Source: Streptomyces sp. SID13726 (lineage in GTDB: Bacteria > Actinomycetota > Actinomycetes > Streptomycetales > Streptomycetaceae). Taken from it: DNA of 64,000 bases. The notes below the pieces were generated by a model. That model had not been told where the DNA came from. It made no database searches and saw only the letters and a program-made list of their open reading frames with translations. How positions within the stretch are numbered: the first letter of the stretch is position 1; every line of letters starts with the position of its first letter. A program made the translations under genes and the position numbers. Shown here in pieces: positions 1 to 7,276 of the stretch. Location: contig NZ_JAAGLY010000007.1 of NCBI RefSeq assembly GCF_010548375.1, positions 62,001 to 126,000 on the forward strand. The letters are read 5' to 3'.

Positions 1-24
1 TTCGGCCACGAGGGAGTGATCGGT

Positions 25-438
25 ATGACGGGGACAGGCGGTGGGCGTCCGAGTATCTACCCGACGCTGCTGTACACCGACGCCAAGGCGGCGATCAAGC
101 AACTGACCGAGGCCTTCGGCTTCACCGAGCTCGCGGTGTACGAGGGCGAGGACGGCCTGGTGGCACACGCCGAGCTGACGCAGGGCAGCGGCGCGGTGAT
201 GCTCGGCTCGAAGGGCACCGGCAGCGCCTACGACAAGCTGATGCGGGACGCGGGCCCGGTCGGGGTGTACGTCGTCGTGGACGACGTCGACGCACACCAC
301 CGCCGCGCCGTGGAGCACGGCGCGGAGATCCTGATGCCCCCGACCGACCAGGACTACGGCTCCCGGGACTACATGGCCCGGGACACCGAGGGCAACATCT
401 GGAGCTTCGGTACCTACGCCCCGGAGATACCCGCCTGA
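25..438 (+). CDS. VOC-family (glyoxalase/bleomycin-resistance fold) protein
   Basis: Encodes 137 aa. The sequence opens with an IYPTLLYTDAKAAIKQLTEAFGF stretch, typical of a VOC beta-alpha-beta module, and closes with DTEGNIWSFGTY, the usual C-terminal metal-site strand ending (E in EGN, W in the W-S-F motif). One VOC unit is present, so the protein probably works as a dimer. No substrate can be assigned; related proteins include PhnB-like and glyoxalase-like enzymes. I chose the ATG at 25 because GAGGGAG lies about 9 bases upstream; a GTG at 16 is also in frame but sits directly on that ribosome-binding site. The next gene converges with only one base between the stop codons, leaving no room for a terminator. 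Confidence 0.85.
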   Translation: MTGTGGGRPSIYPTLLYTDAKAAIKQLTEAFGFTELAVYEGEDGLVAHAELTQGSGAVMLGSKGTGSAYDKLMRDAGPVGVYVVVDDVDAHHRRAVEHGAEILMPPTDQDYGSRDYMARDTEGNIWSFGTYAPEIPA

Positions 439-439
439 C

Positions 440-1837
440 TCACCCTCCGGTGTGCACCTGGAAGGCGGCCCGGCGGACGGCCTTGGCGAGGGCCGGGTCG
501 GGGTGCGCGGCGGCGAGGGCGACCAGGACCTGCACGGTGCGCGGGTGGCCGACGGCCCGGACCTCGGCGAGGAGCGCGGGGACGGTCGGCTGGAGCGCGG
601 ACTCCAGGTGGCGGACCAGCATCGGGGCCTCGCCGTGGTCGGCGACGGCGGCCGCGGTGTCGACCCACAGCCAGGTGGCCTCCTCCCGGGTGAGGACCTC
701 GTGGGCGTCCTCGGGGTCGATCCCGTCGTGCTCGGCCAGCCACAGCAGGGCGTACGGGCGCAGGGTGGAGTCGTCGGCCACGGAGCGGACGTCGGGCTCG
801 GCGGGGGCGCCGACGACCCGCAGGGCTTCGAAGGCGAGGCCGCGCAGCAGGGCGTCGTCGCCGCGGGCGGCGCCGAGCAGTTCGGTGACGGCGCTGCCGA
901 CGGGGCGGGCGGCGAGCCAGGCTCTGTACTCGGCGCGGGCCGCGTTGGGGCGGAGCTGGGCGCAGCCGCGGAGCATCTCGTCGGCGGCGACCTCGATGTT
1001 GCCGGCCGGGCTCTGCGCGGCGACGCAGATCTGCTCCAGCTTGACCCACACCGCCCAGCTGCCGAGCGGGGTGAGGGTGGCCTGGCCGTCGCCGTAGGTC
1101 AGGGCACCGACGGAGGCGAGGGCGTGCAGGGACCAGTCGAGGAGGGGGGCGAGGGGGGCGTCCGCCGCCGCGGGCTCCTCCACGGGCTCCGGCTGGGGGC
1201 CGTAGGGGATCTCGCAGCGCTCGGTGCGCAGTTCGGTGACGCGCTGCTCCAGGAGGTCCAGGAGCTGCTCGACGGGGACCGGTCCGGCCGACAGCTGGAG
1301 GAAGGAGAGCACCTGCGGCATGGCCGAGACGACCTCGGCGACGGCGGCGGGCTCGCGGTCGGTGGGCTCCGGGGAGGCCAGCGACCAGGCGTCGAAGAGC
1401 GCGACCCAGCCGCGCAGCACCGCGCTGTCGTCGCGGTCCCAGGCGCGCAGCCGCCAGCCCGGGCGGGCGCTGTCGCCGTGCACCTCGACGAGACCGGCGA
1501 GGCGGGCGGTGTCCCAGTCGGCGCGGATCTGAGCGGCGCTCAGGCCGAGATCCTCGGCGGCGCGCCGGGCGGTCTCGTCGGAGAGCGTGCCCTTGCCGTC
1601 GGAGCCCGTGCCGTCCCTGCCGGGGCGCAGGGCGTCGTCGGCCCAGTGCGCGACACGGGCCGCGTCGGCGAGTCCGGAGCGCGCCATTCTGGCCAGTTCC
1701 GCGGGGGCCGGGGTGCCCTCCGGGGGGCGGGGTGCGGGGCGGCGTGGGCGCCGTTGGTTCACAGCTGAGGGGGCGGCGGCCAGGGGTCGCGGGCGGACGA
1801 GTCGAAGCCTGGAGTCGCGCGGGATACGGGACGTCAC
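440..1837 (-). CDS. Conserved hypothetical protein, helical, about 465 aa
   Basis: I do not recognise a named domain. The protein is Ala/Leu/Glu-rich and soluble, with no signal peptide or membrane segment. It resembles a helical-repeat protein: its C-terminal third has recurring helices such as VRHLESALQPTVPALLAEVRAVG and TVQVLVALAAAHPDPALAKAVR. The middle has a motif-poor region around LDLLEQRVTELRTE that may be coiled. The frame extends to a GTG at 1885, but that codon has no upstream ribosome-binding site. The GTG at 1837 has GGAAG about 9 bases before it, so I prefer that start. It is transcribed leftward and convergent with the VOC gene. Function unknown. Confidence 0.7.
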   Translation of the reverse strand: MTSRIPRDSRLRLVRPRPLAAAPSAVNQRRPRRPAPRPPEGTPAPAELARMARSGLADAARVAHWADDALRPGRDGTGSDGKGTLSDETARRAAEDLGLSAAQIRADWDTARLAGLVEVHGDSARPGWRLRAWDRDDSAVLRGWVALFDAWSLASPEPTDREPAAVAEVVSAMPQVLSFLQLSAGPVPVEQLLDLLEQRVTELRTERCEIPYGPQPEPVEEPAAADAPLAPLLDWSLHALASVGALTYGDGQATLTPLGSWAVWVKLEQICVAAQSPAGNIEVAADEMLRGCAQLRPNAARAEYRAWLAARPVGSAVTELLGAARGDDALLRGLAFEALRVVGAPAEPDVRSVADDSTLRPYALLWLAEHDGIDPEDAHEVLTREEATWLWVDTAAAVADHGEAPMLVRHLESALQPTVPALLAEVRAVGHPRTVQVLVALAAAHPDPALAKAVRRAAFQVHTGG

Positions 1838-2029
1838 GGGTGCAGTCTTCCGGTTGACGGTCCGAAAACCCAAACGGAATGTCACGGCGGGCGCGGGGGA
1901 TGGCCGGTGCCGGGGCCGTGCGGAGGGGCATACGCCGAGATCAGGCCAGTAGTACGGGCTTAAACGGAAGGTTCGGGGCCGGGGTGGGAGCGAGGTGGGG
2001 AACGGGGCGGGGAACAGGGTGCCGGGTGG

Positions 2030-3277
2030 TCACATCAGGGGGGTGAGGAAGCGGCGCAGTGTCTCTTCGTAGGCGCGGGGGTCGGCGTTCCACATCGCGG
2101 CGTGGGGGGCCTGGTGGACCGGGTGGAGGGTGATTCGGTCGGGGTGGGCCGCGGCGAGGTGGCGGGAGAGGGTCCAGGGGGCTACGAGGTCGTCGGGGCC
2201 GTGGAAGATCAGGGTGGGGGGTGGTGGGGGGTGGGGTGACGGCGGGGGTGTGGGTGGGGTCGGTGGTGTCGGTGCGGGGTGGTTGGTGGTGGGGTGGGGG
2301 GTGGTGGGGTGGTCGGGGGTTGTTTCGGTGTACGGCGGTGTTCGGTCTGCGTACAGGCCGAAGTTGTCGCTGGGGAGGCCGGTGCGGCCCTGGGCCGCTC
2401 GGACCGCGAGGGGGAGGAGGGGGCCGGGGGTGTGGCGGGCCGCGGCGAGGGCTCGCAGGGTGCGTTCCCAGCTGAGGACCGGGGAGTCCAGGACCAGTCC
2501 CTTGACCCGGTCGCGGAGGGGGGAGCGGGCGGTTGCGCGCAGGGCCATGGTGGCGCCTGTGGACCAGCCCAGCAGGACGAGTTGGCGGGCGCCCTGCTGG
2601 ACCGCGTGGCGCATCGCGGCGTCCAGGTCCCGCCACTCGGTCTCGCCGAAGTGGTGCAGGCCGTCCGGGGAGCGGGGGGCGCCCTCGTCGCCTCGGTACG
2701 TCGGGGTGAGGACCGGGAAGCGGTGGTGGTGCAGGAACTCCATCACGTTCAGGGCGTGTTCGCGGGTGGCGCCCAGGCCGTGGACCGTGATCACCCAGGT
2801 GTCGCGGACGCCGGGGACGAACCATGCGGGGAGGGGGCCGAGTTCGCCCACGATGTCGATGTCGGTGTGGTCGAGGCCGAGGGCGGAGCTCGGGTCTCCG
2901 ACGTGGACGTTCGGGGTGAGCCGGACCTTGTCGCCGGGGTGCAGGGTGCCGGTGACGTGGTCCAGGCGGCGGACGACGGTGTCGGCGGAGTGGGGTTCCG
3001 TGGGGAGTACCGGGCCTACTCGGGCGTGGGTGTCGTCGCCGGTGAGGCCGTAGGTGCCGGGGCGTAGGGCGGCGAGGTCTCTTGTGAGGGTGATGCGGCC
3101 GGGGGTGGTGGCGTGCACGGTGAGGTCGGGGTCGCCGGGGAAGGGGGTGCCGGGGGGTGCCTTCAGGGCGGCGTTGCTGGCGATTCTGCCGGCGACGATG
3201 CCGGCTGCGGCTGCGGCTGCTGCGGCGGCGGCGAGGGTTGCGGTGACGGCTGTGGCCGTCGCTTTGAGACTGCGCAC
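2030..3277 (-). CDS. Alpha/beta hydrolase with N-terminal membrane anchor and proline-rich insert
   Basis: About 415 aa. The N-terminus (VRSLKATATAVTATLAAAAAAAAAAGIVAGRI) looks like a signal anchor with an unusual run of nine alanines. An alpha/beta hydrolase core follows: TWVITVHGLGATREH gives the HG oxyanion element, LLGWSTGATMAL carries the G-x-S-x-G nucleophile Ser, and IFHGPDDLVAP followed by APHAAMW supplies the candidate Asp and His. The family is DUF/abhydrolase proteins of the cell envelope; the substrate is unknown. Residues about 314-354 are an almost pure Pro/Thr/His stretch between the core and the Asp-bearing strand, which is not usual for the fold. The frame stays open to 3712, but that extension is low-complexity and crosses an intergenic repeat, so I start at the GTG at 3277. 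Confidence 0.78.
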   Translation of the reverse strand: MRSLKATATAVTATLAAAAAAAAAAGIVAGRIASNAALKAPPGTPFPGDPDLTVHATTPGRITLTRDLAALRPGTYGLTGDDTHARVGPVLPTEPHSADTVVRRLDHVTGTLHPGDKVRLTPNVHVGDPSSALGLDHTDIDIVGELGPLPAWFVPGVRDTWVITVHGLGATREHALNVMEFLHHHRFPVLTPTYRGDEGAPRSPDGLHHFGETEWRDLDAAMRHAVQQGARQLVLLGWSTGATMALRATARSPLRDRVKGLVLDSPVLSWERTLRALAAARHTPGPLLPLAVRAAQGRTGLPSDNFGLYADRTPPYTETTPDHPTTPHPTTNHPAPTPPTPPTPPPSPHPPPPPTLIFHGPDDLVAPWTLSRHLAAAHPDRITLHPVHQAPHAAMWNADPRAYEETLRRFLTPLM

Positions 3278-3366
3278 GTTGTTCAGTGTCGCGGTGGGGG
3301 TGGGGTGGGGCCAGTGGGCGGGGGCGTTTGGTGGGTGGGTGCGGGTGCGGTGGGGGCGGGCGTTTT

Positions 3367-3386
3367 GCGCAGTTCCCCGCGCCCCT
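3367..3386 (-). repeat. 20-bp intergenic repeat, left copy (inverted)
   Basis: GCGCAGTTCCCCGCGCCCCT on the + strand is the exact reverse complement of the element at 3620-3639. From memory, this AGGGGCGCGGGGAACTGCGC word recurs in intergenic DNA of many streptomycetes, often near gene ends; I know of no named family for it. Confidence 0.7.
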
Positions 3387-3619
3387 GAGGCCTGCGGCGG
3401 CCCGCTCGGCCCCGGTGGGGCCTGCTGTAGCGCGTTGCGTCCGGTGGTGGGGTCGGGGCCGGGGTGGGGGGTATCCGTCCTCGGTCCGGCGGCTCGGTCC
3501 CTTGTAGGAGGTGCTCGGTTATGGACGCCGGCCGCTGCGGGCGGACACCCCCCACCCCGTCCCCTGCGCGCCGTACGCGGCCAACGGCCCATCGTGGCGC
3601 ACGTCAGGTGCAACCCCCC

Positions 3620-3639
3620 AGGGGCGCGGGGAACTGCGC
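3620..3639 (+). repeat. 20-bp intergenic repeat, right copy
   Basis: AGGGGCGCGGGGAACTGCGC is a perfect inverted partner of 3367-3386, 233 bp away. The copy lies about 60 bp downstream of the aldolase stop codon (that gene reads leftward), so the pair could fold a long stem in the 3' UTR or mark a terminator-like element. Confidence 0.7.
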
Positions 3640-3698
3640 GACCAGCCACGACGCACCCGCACACGCCCCACAACCGAACCCGGCACCCCCTCAGGCGC

Positions 3699-4397
3699 TC
3701 ACCGCTGCCCATACCCCCGCAACCGCTCCCCCGCCTCCGCCACCTGTTCCTCCGTCAGGAGGTGTGGGGTCAGGTTCGGGAGTGAGCGGGCTGTCAGCCA
3801 GAGGTGGCACATCCATTCCAGTTGGGCTGTGCGGTCGTAGGCCTGGGAGAGGGTGTGGCCGTGGGTGATGGTGCCGTGGTTCTGGAGGAGGCAGGCTGAG
3901 CGGTCGGTGAGGGCTTGGAGCATGTTCTCGGCCAACTCGGGGGTGCCGTAGGTGGCGTAGGGGGCTACTCGGACCGCTCCGCCGAGGGCGCCGGACATGT
4001 AGTGGATGGCGGGGAGTTCGGGGACGAGGGTGGAGACGGCCGTGGCGTGGACGGCGTGGGTGTGGACGACCGCGCGGGCGTCGGTGTGGTGGTAGATCGC
4101 GAGGTGCATGGGGAGTTCGCTCGTCGGGACCAGGGTGCCGAGGAGCTGGCGGCCGTCGAGGTCGACGCCGGTCACGTCGTCCGGGGTGAGGCGGTCGTAG
4201 GGGACGCCGGAGGGGGTGACCAGGACGGTGTCGCCGACTCGGACCGAGACGTTGCCGGAGGTTCCGACGACCAGGCCGTCGGTGACGGTGCGGCGGGCCG
4301 TGTCGACCAGTTCGGACCAGGCCTCGGCCTCCTCGGGGCGTACGCCTCTGCCCCATGATGCGAACGCGTCCCGTGAGTCCTGCTGTTCCTCAGCCAT
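3699..4397 (-). CDS. Class II aldolase/adducin family protein
   Basis: 232 aa, close to the normal length for L-fuculose-phosphate/ribulose-phosphate class II aldolases. Visible family marks are GTSGNVSVRVGD (phosphate-binding loop), SELPMHLAIY with the catalytic acidic residue and a zinc-ligand His, AVVHTHAVHA with the HxH zinc ligands, and LLQNHGTITHG with the third His ligand. It is a cytosolic, zinc-dependent aldolase or epimerase of a phosphorylated sugar; the exact substrate cannot be read from sequence. It is divergent from the lysozyme gene, with about 190 bp between their starts. Confidence 0.88.
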   Translation of the reverse strand: MAEEQQDSRDAFASWGRGVRPEEAEAWSELVDTARRTVTDGLVVGTSGNVSVRVGDTVLVTPSGVPYDRLTPDDVTGVDLDGRQLLGTLVPTSELPMHLAIYHHTDARAVVHTHAVHATAVSTLVPELPAIHYMSGALGGAVRVAPYATYGTPELAENMLQALTDRSACLLQNHGTITHGHTLSQAYDRTAQLEWMCHLWLTARSLPNLTPHLLTEEQVAEAGERLRGYGQR

Positions 4398-4590
4398 GCG
4401 CTGATCCTGTCAGCCGGAGTGCCGCGCCGGTGTGGGGCGGGGCACTTTATGGCGCAAGCCGGGGTTTTGGAAGGGCGTGTTTGCTGGTGTGCGCCCCTCT
4501 TGTGCTGCTTGGCCGGAGATCGCCCGCAATTCGATGATCTTCCAGTAATCTCTGGGCTTTGTTGTGCGCGACGCCATTCCGGGGGGACAC

Positions 4591-5322
4591 ATGGCCCGTC
4601 ACCGAACCCGCACCCTGGCCCTGTCCATGGTCACGCTCGCCGTGGGAGGTGTCGCGCTCGCCGAGACGCCGGTCTCGGCGGCGAGCCTGCCCAAGGGGCA
4701 CGACGTCTCTTCCCATCAGAAGAACGTCGACTGGCGGAAGGCCAGGGCGAAGGGCGCCGAGTTCGTCTACGTCAAGGCGACCGAGTCGACCGACTACCGC
4801 AATCCGCACTTCGGGCAGCAGTACAACGGGGCGCGTGACGCGGGGATCATCCGCGGGGCGTACCACTTCGCGCTGCCGGACAAGTCGTCGGGCAAGGCGC
4901 AGGCCGCGTACTTCGTGCGCAACGGCGGTGCCTGGTCGGCGGACGGCTGGACGCTGCCGCCCGCGCTCGACATCGAGTACAACCCGTACGACAAGAAGCA
5001 CAAGTGCTACAGCATGAGCAAGGCGAAGATGGTCGGCTGGATCAAGTCGTTCAGCGGTGAGGTGAAGCGGCTCACCGGGCGGCGTCCGGTGATCTACACG
5101 ACCGCCCACTGGTGGAACACCTGCACGGGCGGCAGCGGTGCCTTCGCCGCCGACCACGCGCTCTGGGTGGCCCGCTACAACTCCGCGGACGCGGGGGCGC
5201 TGCCCGGCGGATGGTCGTACTGGACGATCTGGCAGTACGACAACGGCGGGAGCCTGCCGGGTGATCAGAATCTCTTCAACGGGTCCGCGAGTCAGCTGAA
5301 GAGGTTCGCCAGAGGGACCTAG
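4591..5322 (+). CDS. Secreted GH25 lysozyme (N-acetylmuramidase)
   Basis: About 243 aa. The N-terminus MARHRTRTLALSMVTLAVGGVALAETPVSAAS is a Sec signal peptide with a probable cleavage after VSA. The GH25 fold then begins with GHDVSSHQKNVDW (catalytic-face Asp), continues with FVYVKATES and GAYHFA, and has LDIEYNPYD, the D-x-E pair expected for the catalytic acid and carboxylate. The C-terminus WTIWQYDNGGSLPGDQNLFNGS is also typical. It would cleave the MurNAc-GlcNAc linkage of peptidoglycan outside the cell. I use the ATG at 4591 because a GGGGGG run lies just upstream; an ATG at 4564 is in frame but lacks a ribosome-binding site. There is no separate cell-wall-binding domain. Confidence 0.92.
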   Translation: MARHRTRTLALSMVTLAVGGVALAETPVSAASLPKGHDVSSHQKNVDWRKARAKGAEFVYVKATESTDYRNPHFGQQYNGARDAGIIRGAYHFALPDKSSGKAQAAYFVRNGGAWSADGWTLPPALDIEYNPYDKKHKCYSMSKAKMVGWIKSFSGEVKRLTGRRPVIYTTAHWWNTCTGGSGAFAADHALWVARYNSADAGALPGGWSYWTIWQYDNGGSLPGDQNLFNGSASQLKRFARGT

Positions 5323-5352
5323 CCCACCATGGACATCACGTAGACCCTCTCA

Positions 5353-5385
5353 GTTCATCTTCCGTTTACCCAGGTTACTTACGGT
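5353..5385 (+). promoter_or_regulatory. PHO-box-like 11-bp direct repeats upstream of the phosphate transporter
   Basis: GTTCATCTTCC (5353-5363) is followed directly by GTTTACCCAGG (5364-5374) and a weaker unit, TTACTTACGGT (5375-5385). Head-to-tail 11-bp units starting with GTTCA or similar are the known binding pattern of PhoP in Streptomyces, and PiT genes are known PhoP targets in S. coelicolor. Position about 40-70 bp before the start codon fits a promoter-proximal site. The assignment to PhoP is inference. Confidence 0.65.
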
Positions 5386-5421
5386 CGTCCGGCTGATGAC
5401 CTCAAAAGATTGCCTGGGTAA

Positions 5422-6660
5422 ATGGAAAACTTCTCGCTGATCCTCGCGATTGTGGTGATCACCGCCCTCGCGTTCGATTTCACGAACGGTTTCCACGACA
5501 CCGCCAACGCGATGGCCACCACCATCTCGACCGGTGCACTCAAGCCCAAGGTCGCGGTGGCCATGTCCGCCGTGCTGAACCTTGTGGGCGCCTTCCTCTC
5601 CGTGGAGGTCGCCAACACGATCTCCAAGGGTCTCGTCGACGAGACCGGCATCCGTCCCGAAGTCATCTTCGCCGCCCTGGTGGGCGCGATCCTCTGGAAT
5701 CTGCTGACGTGGCTGGTGGGCCTGCCCTCCAGTTCCTCGCACGCCCTGATGGGCGGTCTGATCGGCGCCACCATCGCCTCGGCGGGTATGGGCGCGGTCC
5801 ACGGTGACGCGCTGGTCACCAAGGTCCTGATCCCGGCGATCGCCGCCCCGATCGTCGCGGGCGTCGCCGCCATGCTGGCCACCCGGCTCTCCTACTCCCT
5901 GGGCAAGAAGGCCGACGGAAAGGCCGCCGCGAAGGGCTACCGCACCGGCCAGATCGCCTCGGCCGGGCTGGTCTCGCTGGCGCACGGCACCAACGACGCG
6001 CAGAAGACGATGGGCATCATCACCCTCGCCCTGGTCGCCGGCGGTGTCGTCGCCCCCGACTCCGACCCGCCCACCTGGGTCATCCTCTCCGCGGGTCTCG
6101 CCATCGCGCTGGGCACCTACCTCGGCGGCTGGCGGATCATCCGCACCATGGGCAAGGGCCTGACCGACCTCCAGCCGCAGCAGGGCTTCGCCGCCCAGAC
6201 CAGCGCGGCCACCGTCATCCTCGCCTCCTCCCACCTCGGCTTCTCCCTCTCCACCACGCACTCCGTGTCCGGCGCGGTGATGGGCGCGGGCCTCGGCCGC
6301 AAGGGCGGGGTCGTCCGCTGGTCCACGGCCACCCGGATGTTCGTCGCCTGGGGCCTGACGCTCCCGGCGGCGGCCCTGGTCGGCGCGCTGGCCGAATCGG
6401 TCACCGACCTCGGCGACTGGGGCACGGCGGTCGTGGCGCTCTTCCTCGTCGCCTCCAGCGCGGCGATCTGGAAGATCTCGCGGCGCGAGGTCGTGGACGC
6501 GTCCAACGTCAACGAGAGCGAGGAGCCGGCCGGTGTGGTGACCACGGCGATCGCCGCCGTGGCCCCGCCGCCCGCGGGCCAGGTGACCGAGGACCTCACG
6601 GCCACCATCCCGGCCCCGCCCGCCACCACGGAACCGGCCGCCCCGCCGGCCGCCGTCTGA
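5422..6660 (+). CDS. Low-affinity inorganic phosphate transporter, PiT family
   Basis: 412 aa integral membrane protein. It carries both PiT repeat signatures: FDFTNGFHDTANAMATTIS near residue 16 and LAHGTNDAQKTMGI near residue 190, each followed by hydrophobic helices, which gives the inverted-repeat PD001131 architecture. It would move phosphate, probably as a neutral metal-phosphate complex, with protons. The C-terminal 45 residues are a Pro/Ala/Thr-rich cytosolic tail not needed by the fold. The start codon ATG at 5422 has no strong ribosome-binding site and lies at the edge of a 10-bp inverted repeat with the upstream PHO-box unit. It is followed after 25 bp by a small membrane-protein gene, a pairing I recall from S. 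coelicolor pitH2. Confidence 0.93.
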   Translation: MENFSLILAIVVITALAFDFTNGFHDTANAMATTISTGALKPKVAVAMSAVLNLVGAFLSVEVANTISKGLVDETGIRPEVIFAALVGAILWNLLTWLVGLPSSSSHALMGGLIGATIASAGMGAVHGDALVTKVLIPAIAAPIVAGVAAMLATRLSYSLGKKADGKAAAKGYRTGQIASAGLVSLAHGTNDAQKTMGIITLALVAGGVVAPDSDPPTWVILSAGLAIALGTYLGGWRIIRTMGKGLTDLQPQQGFAAQTSAATVILASSHLGFSLSTTHSVSGAVMGAGLGRKGGVVRWSTATRMFVAWGLTLPAAALVGALAESVTDLGDWGTAVVALFLVASSAAIWKISRREVVDASNVNESEEPAGVVTTAIAAVAPPPAGQVTEDLTATIPAPPATTEPAAPPAAV

Positions 6661-6685
6661 GCCCCGGTTACAGAGGAAACCCACC

Positions 6686-6907
6686 ATGCAGATCGACTGG
6701 GAAGCACTCGGCTCCGTCTTCGGCGTCAGTCTCGTCGTCACCGTGGCCCTCGTGGCCCTGTTCACCCTCGGCATCATGGGCCTGTCCCGCCAGGAGCGGG
6801 CCACGGCCCAGGGCGGCTCGGCCGCTCTCGCGGTCACCGGCGCCTACGCCTGCTTCGCGGCGTGCGCGGCGGCGGTGGCGTACGGGATCTATCTGATCGT
6901 GGCCTGA
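6686..6907 (+). CDS. Small two-helix membrane protein linked to the phosphate transporter
   Basis: 73 aa with two clear hydrophobic helices (about residues 10-31 and 48-71) separated by a short charged loop, GLSRQERATAQGG. There is no recognisable domain. CAGAGGAAACCCACC gives a good ribosome-binding site before the ATG at 6686. It lies 25 bp behind the PiT transporter and just before a strong terminator, so the two genes probably form one transcript. A role as accessory subunit or stabiliser of the transporter is inference only. Confidence 0.82.
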   Translation: MQIDWEALGSVFGVSLVVTVALVALFTLGIMGLSRQERATAQGGSAALAVTGAYACFAACAAAVAYGIYLIVA

Positions 6908-6922
6908 CGGCATCGACCGACC

Positions 6923-6971
6923 GACGGCCGGGCGGGTACGGGACAGCGTGTTCCGTACCCGCCCGGCCGTC
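6923..6971 (+). terminator. Strong hairpin ending the phosphate-transporter transcript
   Basis: A 19-bp perfect stem (6923-6941 with 6953-6971) extends through a G-U pair and three more pairs to a loop of about 3 bases. It lies 16 bp after the small membrane-protein gene and before the cobalamin riboswitch. No U-tract follows, which is common for streptomycete terminators. Confidence 0.8.
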
Positions 6972-7032
6972 CGTCCGCCCGCGCCGGTGTGGGGTTCTGC
7001 ACACTCCCCCGCCGCAGGTCAACAGCAAGTTG

Positions 7033-7203
7033 ACTGCCCTACGGGTGCGTGGTGGACTTCCGGGGCCATGTACGGCGGCAGAAGAGGAAGCCGGTGCGAA
7101 TCCGGCGCGGTCCCGCCACTGTCACCGGGGTAGCAATCCCCGGGAGCCAGGAACTCTCGCCGCCGGTCTCGTCGAACCAGGGCGCGGACACCCTGAGTGA
7201 GGA
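7033..7203 (+). promoter_or_regulatory. Cobalamin (adenosylcobalamin) riboswitch
   Basis: The conserved B12-box core is readable: GAGGAAGCCGGTGCGAATCC begins the core at about 7084, CCCGCCACTGTCACCGGGG follows at 7112-7130, and AGCCAGGAACTCTCGCCGCC lies at 7145-7164. The GGCGGC at about 7073 can pair with GCCGCC at 7159-7164 to close the core. A small hairpin, CAGGG/CCCTG (7178-7182 with 7191-7195), sits immediately before the purine-rich GTGAGGA at 7197-7203. It is placed as the regulatory hairpin that would mask a ribosome-binding site when cobalamin is bound. The 5' boundary is approximate. Confidence 0.92.
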
Positions 7204-7212
7204 CACAACGCG

Positions 7213-7272
7213 ATGCTCGCCTGCCGATCGACCCGCAGCACCAGGCTCCTGCCCGACCCCGCGATCGGCTGA
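7213..7272 (+). CDS. Possible 19-residue leader peptide between riboswitch and cobD
   Basis: ATG at 7213 has GTGAGGA nine bases upstream, the only good ribosome-binding site between the riboswitch and cobD. It reads MLACRSTRSTRLLPDPAIG and stops at 7270-7272, five bases before the cobD GTG. cobD itself has no purine-rich site, so coupling through this leader would explain how it is translated and how the riboswitch could act on translation. The peptide is Arg-rich and I see no family. It could instead be chance; conservation in other streptomycetes would decide. Confidence 0.4.
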   Translation: MLACRSTRSTRLLPDPAIG

Positions 7273-7276
7273 ACCG

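Larger units (their letters stand above)
3278..3698. other. 421-bp intergenic region holding an inverted pair of a 20-bp repeat
   Basis: No credible gene is present; the open frames across it are proline/arginine-rich GC artefacts. It lies between the leftward aldolase gene and the leftward hydrolase gene. It holds two copies of a 20-base element in opposite orientation, listed separately, and a G-rich tract next to the hydrolase start. I see no clear promoter. Confidence 0.6.

Noticed and set aside
414..1931. Long Arg/Pro-rich open frame overlapping the hypothetical gene at 440-1837
   Set aside because: Composition is almost only Arg, Pro, Gly and Ala, and third-position GC supports the other frame.
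3278..3712. N-terminal extension of the alpha/beta hydrolase up to 3712
   Set aside because: The extension is low-complexity, crosses an intergenic repeat copy, and the GTG at 3277 directly precedes the signal anchor.
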